A DNA stretch of 64,000 bases, from contig NZ_CP034235.1 of NCBI RefSeq assembly GCF_009728935.1, positions 5,779,501 through 5,843,500 of the forward strand. The letters are read 5' to 3'. Position numbers and translations under genes: made by a program. This stretch comes from Paenibacillus psychroresistens. GTDB lineage: Bacteria; Bacillota; Bacilli; Paenibacillales; NBRC-103111. Positions 54,603-63,843 of the stretch are shown here, piece after piece. Every line of letters starts with the position of its first letter. Within the stretch, counting starts at the first letter, position 1. The notes under the pieces are model-generated. The model had not been told where the DNA came from. It saw nothing but the letters and a program-made list of their open reading frames with translations, and searched no databases.

Positions 54603-56288
54603 TTATTGACCCTCGTATGGATTCTTTTTCAAGTAATCATTATATTGCTTTTCAAGCTCTGTTTGAATCTTTTGAAAGCCCGCTTTATCATATTGCTTTT
54701 GAATTTTGGCTAAAGTTCCTGGAATATCTTCAATTACTCCGTCTCCAATGGATCTTAGCAAGCCTCTTAGGTCATTAATTTTGGCTGTTTCTGATTTCAA
54801 GCTTTCCGCTACGAAACTGAAGCCTGCCGTTGGTTTTTTATAGAAGAAATTCGTATCTCCCAAATTATTTAAGACCTTTACAATATCATCCGGTGTTTTC
54901 GAATCATAACGAACCATTGTTGGGTTCCATGAAAGCACGAAGCCGGGGAAATTATAATTATTTTTTGCATCTGCAGTTGTTGGTATGGAATATTTGGTAT
55001 CTCCTTCAGCTGTCCAATGCTTGCCTTCAATCCCGAACTCAAACAAATCATGATTTTTAAGATTAGTGAACAACCAATCATAGAATTGCATCGTTCTCTC
55101 AATATTCTTTGAATTAGTTGGAATAGCTGTAAAATTCCAAGCTTTAAAGTCGCTTCCTACCGCTTTGGCAGTTCCTGAACGATAGCCTGGATCTACGATA
55201 AAGTAACCAAGCTTCGCGCCTGGAATAGCTGCTTCCAATTGTTGCGATTGTGCGGAATATACATCCAATGTTCTGAAAACAGATGCAGCTTTACCGGACA
55301 TAAATTGTCCATCAGGATCCTTTTGCGCTAAAATATCCTTTTCAATATAACCTTTTGTATAAAATTCTCTAGCCATTTTAAAACCAACCAATGGATCAAT
55401 CGCATTTAATGGAGCTGGAAGCAATTTCAAATACTCAGGGTCACTCCAGCGATTAGCTGTTTTCGAAACATAAGCTGTGCCATCTGCTTTAATAGCCACA
55501 CCTGACCCAACAACAACCTCTGTATCATAATTATGTGTAGTTGTTATAGGTTGATCAATCTTTTGCAGAGTATCTGAAAGTAAATCCTGACTTCCATTCC
55601 AAGTCAATGGAATCGTACCTTTTTCATTCGCAAGAATAGCATCGTAATATTTAGTCAAATCAGCATACGTTTTAACTTCGCCAACTCCATATTTTTCAGC
55701 TAAATCAAGTCTATAATAGATCGCGCCGCCGGCATCAAAGCCATGTGTAAAAGGAATTCCATAAATATGAGCTTCATTAGTAGCATCGATAAAGCTATTA
55801 TTCTTTAAGTATTCCGGTGTAAAGGCTTTCTTTAATCCCGGGTATTTATCATTATTGAAGTATGAATCTAAATTTGCGATTTGTTTCTTGGAAATCATTT
55901 GCGCAATGCTTGGGTTGGTCCAAGGAGCAGTAAACACGCCATCTACTTGTTCTCCAGCCGCAAGCTTTAAGGATACTTTTTGGCCAATATCATCAAACGT
56001 CGTAAAGTTAAAATGGATCTTGGTATTCAAAGTAGCTTTTGTTTCTTTGTAAAACTGCTCTAGTACGGCATCTATATCATTAACGTTAGCAACAGGTGAA
56101 GGCATATAAAATTCCAAAGTAACCTCGTCTGGTGTTTTTGTTCCCGCTGTTGTTTCTCCGGGAGCAGTTGACGCCCCTGTTGATCCTGTAGGCTCAGTCG
56201 TTTTTTTGCTGCAAGCAGCCATAAAGGTAAGTAACATAATTGCAGTAATTGCAATTGCCATGCTTTTGATAATAAGCTTCTTATTCAT
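54603..56288 (-). CDS. large extracellular solute-binding lipoprotein, LipO/YtcQ type
   Basis: 561 residues from ATG 56288, which follows AGGAGG; the longer frame starting at 56333 is not supported. Lipobox MAAC (Cys about residue 25) and a Gly/Ser/Thr-rich tether are followed by a long family 1 binding fold (LEFYMPSPVANVNDIDAVLEQFY, KVSLKLAAGEQVDGVFTAPWT). It is the substrate receptor for the LplB/YtcP pair directly upstream. Confidence 0.9.
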   Translation of the reverse strand: MNKKLIIKSMAIAITAIMLLTFMAACSKKTTEPTGSTGASTAPGETTAGTKTPDEVTLEFYMPSPVANVNDIDAVLEQFYKETKATLNTKIHFNFTTFDDIGQKVSLKLAAGEQVDGVFTAPWTNPSIAQMISKKQIANLDSYFNNDKYPGLKKAFTPEYLKNNSFIDATNEAHIYGIPFTHGFDAGGAIYYRLDLAEKYGVGEVKTYADLTKYYDAILANEKGTIPLTWNGSQDLLSDTLQKIDQPITTTHNYDTEVVVGSGVAIKADGTAYVSKTANRWSDPEYLKLLPAPLNAIDPLVGFKMAREFYTKGYIEKDILAQKDPDGQFMSGKAASVFRTLDVYSAQSQQLEAAIPGAKLGYFIVDPGYRSGTAKAVGSDFKAWNFTAIPTNSKNIERTMQFYDWLFTNLKNHDLFEFGIEGKHWTAEGDTKYSIPTTADAKNNYNFPGFVLSWNPTMVRYDSKTPDDIVKVLNNLGDTNFFYKKPTAGFSFVAESLKSETAKINDLRGLLRSIGDGVIEDIPGTLAKIQKQYDKAGFQKIQTELEKQYNDYLKKNPYEGQ

Positions 56289-56366
56289 TGTGTACCCTCC
56301 TGAAGTTATTTTATATGCTAACCGGTTGCGCACCCGGCAATAGCCAATCCTAAGATTTTCTTGAAA

Positions 56367-57260
56367 CTAGCCTTTTACTGCACCAATCGTGAGCCCTTTA
56401 ATAAAATATTTTTGTAGAAATGGATACAACAAGATAATAGGTCCGATCGAAATCATAGCTGTTGCCAGCTTGATTCCTATTGTTGGAATGGTCAGACCCC
56501 CGAGCGCAGCACGTGCACCAGCACTTAAAGAAGAGTTAAGGAACTCCGACTGCTGCTGTAAACGGATAATCAGGAATTGCAGCGAGAACAATTTGGAATC
56601 ATCAATAAATAGTAAGACTCGGAACCATTCATTCCAGTAGGTAAGTGCTGCGAACAGTCCAATAGTAGCTAGAATAGGCTTGGATAGCGGGAGGATGATT
56701 TTATAGAATATATAAATGTCAGTGGCTCCATCTATTTTCGCTGATTCGGCCAAGGCTTCCGGTATTGTATTGAAAAAGTTTTTCATGAGGAACATATTAT
56801 ATCCATTTAATGCAGCTGGAATAATCAACACCCATATGCTGTTATGCATATGTAATAACTTGGTTGTCATTATATAAGTAGGGACTAAACCACCACTGAA
56901 AATTAAAGTAATATAGGCAAAAAGCGATATTTTATTGCGATACTTAACAGAAGTAACTGTCAACGGATAAGCAAAGGAACTAGTTAGTATAAGTGTTAGT
57001 GCTACACCCGCTATGGATGAAAATATGGTAACTCCATAAGCCCTATATACCGTAGATGTGCCTGTAAAGATAAGCTTATAGGCTGTCGTATCAAAATGGT
57101 TAAACCATAACCCGTATCCATCACGGATTAAGGAAAGCTCATTCGTAAACGAGGCTACTAAACCAATCCATAGCGGCAGCATACATAAAAGTGCGAATAT
57201 ACCTGCACTGCAATAGAAAAATAGCAGCATAACTCGATCACCCATGGTTTTTTGAAACAT
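56367..57260 (-). CDS. ABC permease, YtcP type
   Basis: A 297-residue six-helix permease with the loop ALAESAKIDGATDIYIFYKIILPLS and C-terminus FIKGLTIGAVKG. It is close in sequence to the YtcP-type gene at 35032, showing the two importers share ancestry. Confidence 0.9.
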   Translation of the reverse strand: MFQKTMGDRVMLLFFYCSAGIFALLCMLPLWIGLVASFTNELSLIRDGYGLWFNHFDTTAYKLIFTGTSTVYRAYGVTIFSSIAGVALTLILTSSFAYPLTVTSVKYRNKISLFAYITLIFSGGLVPTYIMTTKLLHMHNSIWVLIIPAALNGYNMFLMKNFFNTIPEALAESAKIDGATDIYIFYKIILPLSKPILATIGLFAALTYWNEWFRVLLFIDDSKLFSLQFLIIRLQQQSEFLNSSLSAGARAALGGLTIPTIGIKLATAMISIGPIILLYPFLQKYFIKGLTIGAVKG

Positions 57261-57286
57261 GATGCATCCTCCTCACTACCTTAGAA

Positions 57287-58240
57287 TTAGAATAAATTGG
57301 AATCCTTCGAGTATCTTTTGGCTAAACCATTCGCAGAGATTACCATAATAAAACCAACCACTGCTTGGAAAAGACCGATTGCTGAAGACATCCCGATATC
57401 ATTATTTACTCTTAGGGCTCGATACACAAATGTATCAATTACATCTGTTGTTGGTCTTAATAACGGATTATCTCCGATTAAAGCGAAGATCATTCCAAAA
57501 TCACCATAGAATATCCCGCCAATTGATAAAATAAGCAGCATAATCGTTGTCGTTTTTAGCATGGGCAAGGTGATGTGGATGATAGATTGGAAACGGGTTG
57601 CTCCATCAATCTTCGCAGCTTCGAATACTTCCTGATCCATCCCCGCTATTGTAGCTAGATAGATAACAGTTCCAAAACCGACACCCTTCCAAAGCTTCAA
57701 GAGTACAAGTAAAACGGGCCATACATCCGGATTTTGATAAAAATTAATCGGATCAAAGCCTAATCCCGTCCACACATGATTGAAAACACCAGCATCTGTG
57801 GAAAAAAGCGCAACTGAGAATACTGAGACAACTGTCCATGACAGAAAATTAGGCAGGAACATAAAGGATTGTGCAAATTTACTGAAAATTTTACTCCCCA
57901 GCTCATTTAAGCCGATAGCCATGAAAATTTGGACGACAAGTCCAGTAATGATGAATAAGGCATTCAGGTAAATAGTATTAACGGTCACCGTTATCCAATC
58001 GTTGGAGGTAAAGAAGAATTTGAAATTCTCCAATCCAACAAATGCGCTTTTCATCCCATATAAGCCAGCCAGCGGATTATAATCCACAAAGGCGATATAT
58101 AAACCGACTATGGGCAAATAGTTGAAGATAAGAAAAAATAGTATACCCGGTAAAGTTAATAAGTAGAGATACTTATTCTTACTAATTTCTCGCATGAAGG
58201 TGTCTTTCTTCTTCTTACGAATGGGCTGTGATGCTTCCAT
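57287..58240 (-). CDS. ABC permease, LplB type
   Basis: A 317-residue permease with a basic N-terminus and first helix YLYLLTLPGILFFLIFNYLP, and the loop VFEAAKIDGATRFQSIIHITLPM. It follows the GH130 gene by 24 bases and pairs with the YtcP-type gene. Confidence 0.9.
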   Translation of the reverse strand: MEASQPIRKKKKDTFMREISKNKYLYLLTLPGILFFLIFNYLPIVGLYIAFVDYNPLAGLYGMKSAFVGLENFKFFFTSNDWITVTVNTIYLNALFIITGLVVQIFMAIGLNELGSKIFSKFAQSFMFLPNFLSWTVVSVFSVALFSTDAGVFNHVWTGLGFDPINFYQNPDVWPVLLVLLKLWKGVGFGTVIYLATIAGMDQEVFEAAKIDGATRFQSIIHITLPMLKTTTIMLLILSIGGIFYGDFGMIFALIGDNPLLRPTTDVIDTFVYRALRVNNDIGMSSAIGLFQAVVGFIMVISANGLAKRYSKDSNLF

Positions 58241-58264
58241 ACCAACATCTCCTTCATCCTTAAT

Positions 58265-59323
58265 TTAGCGAGTTAGCGAACCCTGGCTAAGATTCTCTTT
58301 AATGAATTCAAGTGTTGTTTCTGCGTAACCCACGCAGGTATCGCCAGCACCATAATAAATTTTAATTAATCCATCTTCATACAAGACGCCGCAAGGAAAG
58401 ATTACATTTCCGAAGAAACCTTCCACTTCATAGTCACGCTCAGGTTCCATAAAAGGGATCTCGCTTCGAGCCAGCACTTTCCAAGGCTCGTTCTTATCTA
58501 ATAGCAGTGCGCCTAGGCAATACCGATTATTGCTGTCTGCACCATGGTAGATTTCCAGCCAACCCTCTTCAATTTCAAAAGGAATTGCACTTGCGCCAAT
58601 CCGACCGCCATCCCAGCTTCCTTCACGTACGCCAATCAAGTGTTGATGATTACCCCACTGCAATAAATCGCTCGATTCGGCAATCCACATCTCAGGATTT
58701 CCATAATGGGAACAAGAAGGACGATGTAAAGCATAATATTTATCCCCAATCTTTCTTGGGAAAATAACCACATCTTTATTATCCGGGTGAAAAACATTGC
58801 CTTTACGCTCGAAGTCGAGAAAGTCCGTAGTCGTAATTAGTCCTGTACAGATGCCGTACTCCGAAATTGCAGAATAGGTAATATAATAGGTATCGCCTAT
58901 TTGAGTAATCCGCGGGTCTTCTATTCCATAGCTTTCATAAATCGTGTCCGGCATAATAGTAGGTTCTGCATCAATCGTAAAATTAATTCCATCTTTACTG
59001 CGTGCCACTCTCAAATGAGACATAGATGTTAAATAATTGCGTTTAGGTGTTTTAATAACTCTAACATCAGACATATCATGATCAGGATGCTTCAGAATAG
59101 TTTCAATTCTAATTTGCTTAGATGCAGGATCGTAAACAGGTACCAGCATCACTTCGGTGTCATGATTAATTGGTCTTTCTGCAACGCGCAGCAATAGAAC
59201 AATTTCATCGTTATATCTAGCGACTCCAGCATTAAACACTCCAATGACTTCCATATTCGACTCGGAAGCAGTAACACTAATTGGGGAAATAATCGGATTA
59301 TTATTTGAACGTAGGATAGTCAT
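58265..59323 (-). CDS. GH130 glycoside phosphorylase or hydrolase
   Basis: The 352-residue protein carries the GH130 five-bladed propeller motifs: FNAGVARYNDEIVLLLRV, YGIEDPRIT (the family's catalytic Asp), VIFPRKIGDKYYALHRPS, and GGRIGASAIP with the phosphate-handling Arg region. GH130 enzymes split beta-mannosides, most by phosphorolysis to mannose 1-phosphate. It is the first gene of the operon with the importer, PhyH and dehydrogenase, so the imported sugar may be a beta-mannose-containing oligosaccharide. A consensus promoter lies 64-92 bases upstream. Confidence 0.9.
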   Translation of the reverse strand: MTILRSNNNPIISPISVTASESNMEVIGVFNAGVARYNDEIVLLLRVAERPINHDTEVMLVPVYDPASKQIRIETILKHPDHDMSDVRVIKTPKRNYLTSMSHLRVARSKDGINFTIDAEPTIMPDTIYESYGIEDPRITQIGDTYYITYSAISEYGICTGLITTTDFLDFERKGNVFHPDNKDVVIFPRKIGDKYYALHRPSCSHYGNPEMWIAESSDLLQWGNHQHLIGVREGSWDGGRIGASAIPFEIEEGWLEIYHGADSNNRYCLGALLLDKNEPWKVLARSEIPFMEPERDYEVEGFFGNVIFPCGVLYEDGLIKIYYGAGDTCVGYAETTLEFIKENLSQGSLTR

Positions 59324-59377
59324 GTTGTATTCCTCTCATTCTCGCACCATTCTGGCCGCTTTTCTGTTTGTTACCTT

Positions 59378-59392
59378 ATGTAAGCGATTATA
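59378..59392. promoter_or_regulatory. cre site overlapping the GH130 operon -10 box
   Basis: ATGTAAGCGATTATA matches the cre consensus with one mismatch and overlaps the -10 TATAAT, so CcpA binding would block RNA polymerase directly. Confidence 0.65.
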
Positions 59393-59415
59393 ATTTAATA
59401 TTATTACTTTGTCAA
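59387..59415 (-). promoter_or_regulatory. sigma-A promoter of the GH130 operon
   Basis: On the minus strand TTGACA (59410-59415) and TATAAT (59387-59392) are both perfect and 17 bases apart, upstream of the GH130 start. Confidence 0.85.
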
Positions 59416-59428
59416 TTTTAAAAACTAA

Positions 59429-59459
59429 AGTTACAATTTATAACTTTTAACTTGTAACT
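59429..59459. promoter_or_regulatory. inverted repeat, candidate LacI operator
   Basis: AGTTACAA and TTGTAACT form an inverted repeat with 15 bases between, just upstream of the -35 box. The GTTAC/GTAAC word recurs several times in the 359-base divergent gap, including near the LacI promoter, as if bound cooperatively. Confidence 0.45.
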
Positions 59460-59612
59460 CTTTAAACAAATTTACATTAATTCGTTTCCCTCCCTTTTAG
59501 TTAACAGATTTCATTTCAAAAAAACCGTTATTAAACCTAATTATTTTAATATTATCGATCATATGATAGCTTATTAATTTGTTAGTTTATTTTTGTTTAC
59601 TTTAGGTTACTA

Positions 59613-59641
59613 TTGACTTGTTAAGTTACTTTGGTTAATAT
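59613..59641 (+). promoter_or_regulatory. sigma-A promoter of the LacI gene
   Basis: TTGACT and TAATAT with a 17-base spacer, 42 bases upstream of the LacI start codon. AGTTAC words in the spacer suggest autoregulation. Confidence 0.6.
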
Positions 59642-59682
59642 TTACTTAAGTATTTATCTAACTTGTATAGAGGAGATAACCC

Positions 59683-60696
59683 ATGCAAAAAGGCAAAGTA
59701 ACCTTAGATACTATCGCGAACAAGCTTGGAGTAACGAAAGTTACCGTCTCCAAAGCTTTAAACAACCAACCGGGCGTTAGTGATGAGTTGAAGAAACGGA
59801 TCATCCAGACCTCAATTGAAGTGGGATATACAACTAAGAATGCTGCTAAGCTAGCTAAGACTGTTTCAAAGCTAGGCATATTGGTCCCTAAGCGCTTTTT
59901 CCTTGACACCGATAATTTTTATACAAAAATCTACTATTATATGAATCAAGAATGTGCGAAACGAGACATCAGCCTTTCCCTCTACATCTTAAATCCCGAA
60001 CAAGAGCAGAATAATACGATCCCTCTCTCTCTCGTTCAAGATCAAGCTGAATTAAATGGCATATTTATTGTTGGCGAAGTCAACGAAACTTATGTAAGAT
60101 CACTGATTTCCTACCGTTTTGCAGTTATTGCTATTGATTTCTACAAACCCGAATTAACACTAGACTGTATCGTATCTGACAATTATCAATCCGGCTATAC
60201 GGTTACCAAGCACCTGATCGATAAAGGACATACGAATATTGGTTTTGTCGGAAATCCACATTATACAACCAGTATCATGGATCGCTATTGTGGTTATATT
60301 AAAGCATTAACTGCCCACCAGTTAGTATTGAACAAGGATTGGCACATCGTAAACAATGATGAAAATGGATCCTATTTAATTGATTTCTCACTCCCTAAGC
60401 AGCTCCCAACAGCATTTGTTTGCCATTGCGACATGGCAGCCTATAAGCTGCAGCTTAAATTACAAGGTGAAGGCTATTCCGTACCTAATCAGGTATCTAT
60501 TATTAGCTTCGATAATACTGATTTAAGTCAAACGGTTGTTCCGGCATTAACTTCGATGAATATCAGCAAGCATGATTTCGCAAGCGAGTCCGTTAACCTC
60601 ATGCTCTGGCGTATCCAACACATTGGCGAACAACCCAAAAATATCTATGTAAAAAGCCGCCTGATCGAACGGGATTCTGTTAGTCAAGTGAAGTAA
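59683..60696 (+). CDS. LacI/GalR-family regulator
   Basis: A 337-residue protein. Residues 6-28 are the LacI helix-turn-helix (VTLDTIANKLGVTKVTVSKALN), followed by a hinge and a periplasmic-binding-like effector domain (SGYTVTKHLIDKGHTNIGFVG, FVCHCDMAAYKL, VSIISFDNTDLSQTVVPALTS). It is divergent from the GH130 operon and is the likely repressor, released by an imported sugar. AGAGGAG precedes ATG. Confidence 0.92.
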   Translation: MQKGKVTLDTIANKLGVTKVTVSKALNNQPGVSDELKKRIIQTSIEVGYTTKNAAKLAKTVSKLGILVPKRFFLDTDNFYTKIYYYMNQECAKRDISLSLYILNPEQEQNNTIPLSLVQDQAELNGIFIVGEVNETYVRSLISYRFAVIAIDFYKPELTLDCIVSDNYQSGYTVTKHLIDKGHTNIGFVGNPHYTTSIMDRYCGYIKALTAHQLVLNKDWHIVNNDENGSYLIDFSLPKQLPTAFVCHCDMAAYKLQLKLQGEGYSVPNQVSIISFDNTDLSQTVVPALTSMNISKHDFASESVNLMLWRIQHIGEQPKNIYVKSRLIERDSVSQVK

Positions 60697-60712
60697 CTAG
60701 CACTACGGAACA

Positions 60713-60753
60713 ACCAAAAAGACTATTGCATGATCCGCAATAGTCTTTTTGGT
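60713..60753. terminator. bidirectional terminator
   Basis: ACCAAAAAGACTATTGC and its perfect 17-base complement flank a 7-base loop, with A and T runs inside the stem. It separates the convergent LacI and GH172 genes. Confidence 0.9.
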
Positions 60754-60762
60754 ACGCTTTAG

Positions 60763-61845
60763 TTAAATAACCTCAAGCCCATCGATATCTGGAAGTGGTT
60801 TGTAGCTAGCATGCGGCTCCGTTTGATACCAGAAAGCTACCGATGCAATGTCGTCCTGAAGCGGTAAATATCTGCCGCCTGATCTCCACCCCAATGCCTG
60901 AATGGTTACTTTCAAATCAGCATCAAAGCGAATTGGGTCCATAATATGCCAGCGATACATGCCGAATCTTTGTTGGCTGCGATAGAGCCCATCAGGTTTA
61001 ATCACTTGGTGGAGTCCGAGAAAAGCAGTTGAGAACACACCGTACTCTCCAATGGGATGCTCAAAATTCCAAGCCCCGCCAAAATAGTCTTCCGTTCCAG
61101 TGCCACAAATGGTTGGAAACTCTTGATCACCATCCATGAAGAACTTGATTTCTCCTTCGCCCCACCAACCCGTATTATTAACTTGCCATGCGAGATAAGT
61201 TCCGACATAATGGCCTTTTCCTGTTACACCATCCAATATTGTATGTACTTCTTTGTACTCTAAGGGATTGCTTCTCCGCCATTGAGCGTGAAAGTAAGCA
61301 ACATCATCAGGCACTTCGGTTAACGTATAATCGACCTGATAGTAGAGTACTTCTTGTTCAGAGGAGAGATTCTCAATGGTTATTTTTGCAGTCTTGCGGA
61401 AAGGCATGGACCAATAGCTGTTCATTCCACCAGCAGGATTAACCGCAACCGGCATTGAATTCACATTACTCCGTTCGCACCAACCATTGCAGAAGAAATC
61501 ACCTAATGGAGCTTCAACAGATGGTGTTGCTTCGCCATCCCAATAAATCCGAATGATAAAACGACGCCAATTCTTAGGATCACAAGTGAGCCAAATATGC
61601 TGAATCGCTCCAGGCCCAGTAATCTCTGCCATTGTAAATGTACTATTCCCGGGAATCAGAACAGAAGGAGAGACTTTCCAGCCTTGCCCTAAGTCCCGCG
61701 CCTGATTCATGCCTGTTCCTTCTGTAGCCATACCCGCTTTACCTTTTTCACCCGTAAAGTTCTCTGCGCTGATCGATCTGCTTTTAGCATTGGATATACG
61801 CGGCAAGCTTCCCAAACCCATGTCTAACCCATTAAAAGAATCTAT
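60763..61845 (-). CDS. GH172 (DUF2961) glycosidase, apparent ATA start
   Basis: A GH172 enzyme of about 360 residues with SISAENFTGEKG, ITGPGAIQHIWLT, PLGDFFCNGW, CGTGTEDYFGGAWN and FWYQTEPHA. GTGTEDY carries a catalytic Glu of the family. The best ribosome site (TAGGAGG) is eight bases before an ATA codon at 61845, which would give IDSFNGLDMGLGSLPRISN; the first ATG (61821) has no ribosome site nearby, and a stop lies just before AGGAGG. Family members commonly begin with a DSFNGL-like peptide, so the ATA looks like a mutated ATG or a rare start. The enzyme probably acts on alpha-fructofuranosides or alpha-arabinofuranosides. An AraC gene is divergent. Confidence 0.85.
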   Translation of the reverse strand: MDSFNGLDMGLGSLPRISNAKSRSISAENFTGEKGKAGMATEGTGMNQARDLGQGWKVSPSVLIPGNSTFTMAEITGPGAIQHIWLTCDPKNWRRFIIRIYWDGEATPSVEAPLGDFFCNGWCERSNVNSMPVAVNPAGGMNSYWSMPFRKTAKITIENLSSEQEVLYYQVDYTLTEVPDDVAYFHAQWRRSNPLEYKEVHTILDGVTGKGHYVGTYLAWQVNNTGWWGEGEIKFFMDGDQEFPTICGTGTEDYFGGAWNFEHPIGEYGVFSTAFLGLHQVIKPDGLYRSQQRFGMYRWHIMDPIRFDADLKVTIQALGWRSGGRYLPLQDDIASVAFWYQTEPHASYKPLPDIDGLEVI

Positions 61846-61994
61846 GTCCTTCGCCTCCTAAATGTTTACTCACTATAAAATTGTAATCCTAATTCCAGAA
61901 TTAATATTTAGCTATATTGGACTATTATTTAACAATTATTGCTCTATTATTAAGCGCTTTCGTTTATAATATAGGTAAAGGAGGCATAGATCAG

Positions 61995-62867
61995 ATGGAT
62001 TTAAACAACTTATCACCCTACATACGAGTTGCCTTGGATGATTACATTGAGTCGCCTTACTTTATTAAGGAACGCGTTATTTTTGATTATGAATTGCTTT
62101 TTGTGAAGGCTGGCGAGATAAAAGTTACCGTGGAGAACAAAACTTATCTTGGGCTTCCTGGAGATATATTTCTATTTAAGCCGATGCAATCCCATTCCAT
62201 TTATCTTCTAAACAACAAAACCTTGCATCAGCCACATATTCATTTTGATCTTTATTATCAATCGGATAGTCCTGAAGTGAACGTATCCTTCAAGCCGCTA
62301 CAGGCTATGAACGAGCAAGAAAAACAATGGTTTCGCGAGGATGTCACTCAATTTGAGATGAACCCGCTGCCCAACCATATCCGTCTAACCAAGCCAGCTG
62401 TGATCGAGAAATTAATTTACGATATTATCTTTGAGCTTGAGCGGAAGTTCCCCTATTACGAAGCCTCAGCCAAAGGTTTATTTACTTCGTTATGGATCCA
62501 ACTGCTGCGCGAGCATGATTGGAATACGCATAAATATCTTTTGTCTAATTGGGAGCAATTGGACCGGATTAAAAACTATATAAGCCATAATGCTAATAAA
62601 GAGCTCACACTCAACGAGTTATCCAGCTTTGCGAATCTAAGCAAATATTATTTATGTAGACTGTTTAAAAGCGGCTTTGGAATGAGCCCGATTCAATATC
62701 ATTTGCAGGTCCGAATGGAAAAAGCCAAGCAAATGATTCAATTCTCATCGCATTCCTTAACCTATATTGCGGAAGAGTTTGGCTTTCATAGCATCCATGC
62801 TTTCAGTCGCGCTTTTCGCAAGCTGGAAGGTGTTTCACCATCATCTTTTAGAAAAGTTAAGAATTAA
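61995..62867 (+). CDS. AraC-family regulator divergent from GH172
   Basis: 290 residues from ATG 61995, which follows AAAGGAGG at 10 bases; the upstream in-frame start at 61917 would add a spurious hydrophobic leader. It has an N-terminal cupin (FDYELLFVKAGEIKVTVEN, LFKPMQSHSIY) and an AraC domain (LTLNELSSFANLSKYYLCRLFKS ... FGFHSIHAFSRAFRKLEGVSPSSFR). It probably controls the GH172 gene. Confidence 0.9.
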   Translation: MDLNNLSPYIRVALDDYIESPYFIKERVIFDYELLFVKAGEIKVTVENKTYLGLPGDIFLFKPMQSHSIYLLNNKTLHQPHIHFDLYYQSDSPEVNVSFKPLQAMNEQEKQWFREDVTQFEMNPLPNHIRLTKPAVIEKLIYDIIFELERKFPYYEASAKGLFTSLWIQLLREHDWNTHKYLLSNWEQLDRIKNYISHNANKELTLNELSSFANLSKYYLCRLFKSGFGMSPIQYHLQVRMEKAKQMIQFSSHSLTYIAEEFGFHSIHAFSRAFRKLEGVSPSSFRKVKN

Positions 62868-63759
62868 GTCTTAATTGTGTAGGTGTTTGCCCCATGAGTC
62901 GACGGAAAGCAGTAGCAAAATGCTGTGTAGAGCTATAGCCCAGCATAAAAGTAATCTCCGTTACCGAAAGCTTGGTTTCTTTAAGCAATCTGGTTGCTTC
63001 TGCAATTTTCACATGGTCTAAATATGATTTTGGGGTAAGCCCCGTATAAGATTGAAACACTTTATGGTAATAGGAAGGACTTACATGAGCAATTGCTGCT
63101 AATTCTTCTAAGCGAGGATTCCAATCCAGTCTAGTTGAAATCTCAGCTTTAATTTTTTCCATACTACTGATTAATTCAGCCGAAATATAATCCAATGGCT
63201 TAGGTAATTTTAAGCTTAGTAAAAAGTCCAGCACTGATATGCGAACCTCTACGGAAACCAATGGATCACTCCGTTCGATAGCCGCACGAATTCTTTGGAG
63301 GCTGCGCAAGCTAGGGGTTTGCGGTTTACTAACTCTTGGCAATGCATATAAGATCTCTAATAATTGAGCCGCCTCCGTCGCTTCTATTCCAAGCCAGCGT
63401 TTATCAGCATGAACGGTCGGGATTTGCAGAACTATCCACCAAAAACGGCATGGCTCGATTATATTCAAGCTCCCTCGGTGTATTTCATCCGGAAGTGTAT
63501 AGAATACTTCCCCCGCTCTTGTTTCGAATTTCCCTTGCTCCGTCTCCCAGCTCGCCTTGCCTTTTTCAATATAAACAAATTCAAAGGAACTTACATGATG
63601 ATGTTCCACTAATGGAATTGCTTTGCGAGCATCATCGAAGCCAAACAAAACGATTTCTGGTACACCATAATCAATCCCATCAAAAGTCCAACGCTTAAGA
63701 TTATTTATTTGTGTTCTTCCATTTGACTTCAACTGTTCATTTTTTGTTTTCATGTACAT
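62857..63759 (-). CDS. AraC-family regulator divergent from the last PhyH gene
   Basis: About 300 residues from ATG 63759 (GAGAG before it; an in-frame TTG at 63789 is less likely). It has an N-terminal cupin (PLVEHHHVSSFEFVYIEKGKA, FYTLPDEIHRG) and a C-terminal AraC domain (LEELAAIAHVSPSYYHKVFQSYTG ... LGYSSTQHFATAFRRLMGQTPTQLR). Its 3' end overlaps the convergent AraC gene by 11 bases. It is divergent from the PhyH gene at 63844. Confidence 0.88.
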   Translation of the reverse strand: MYMKTKNEQLKSNGRTQINNLKRWTFDGIDYGVPEIVLFGFDDARKAIPLVEHHHVSSFEFVYIEKGKASWETEQGKFETRAGEVFYTLPDEIHRGSLNIIEPCRFWWIVLQIPTVHADKRWLGIEATEAAQLLEILYALPRVSKPQTPSLRSLQRIRAAIERSDPLVSVEVRISVLDFLLSLKLPKPLDYISAELISSMEKIKAEISTRLDWNPRLEELAAIAHVSPSYYHKVFQSYTGLTPKSYLDHVKIAEATRLLKETKLSVTEITFMLGYSSTQHFATAFRRLMGQTPTQLRLNS

Positions 63760-63843
63760 AATCTTACTCTCACATTTAATGAACGTCAATTGTTTTAAGA
63801 TGATTTATGCTTCTAGTATTATAACGCGAAGGAGCATTCAGCT

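Noticed and set aside
17285..59323. Missing ATPase genes for all four sugar importers, considered as gene loss
   Set aside because: In Firmicutes CUT1 importers normally share one MsmX-type ATPase encoded elsewhere, so this is expected.
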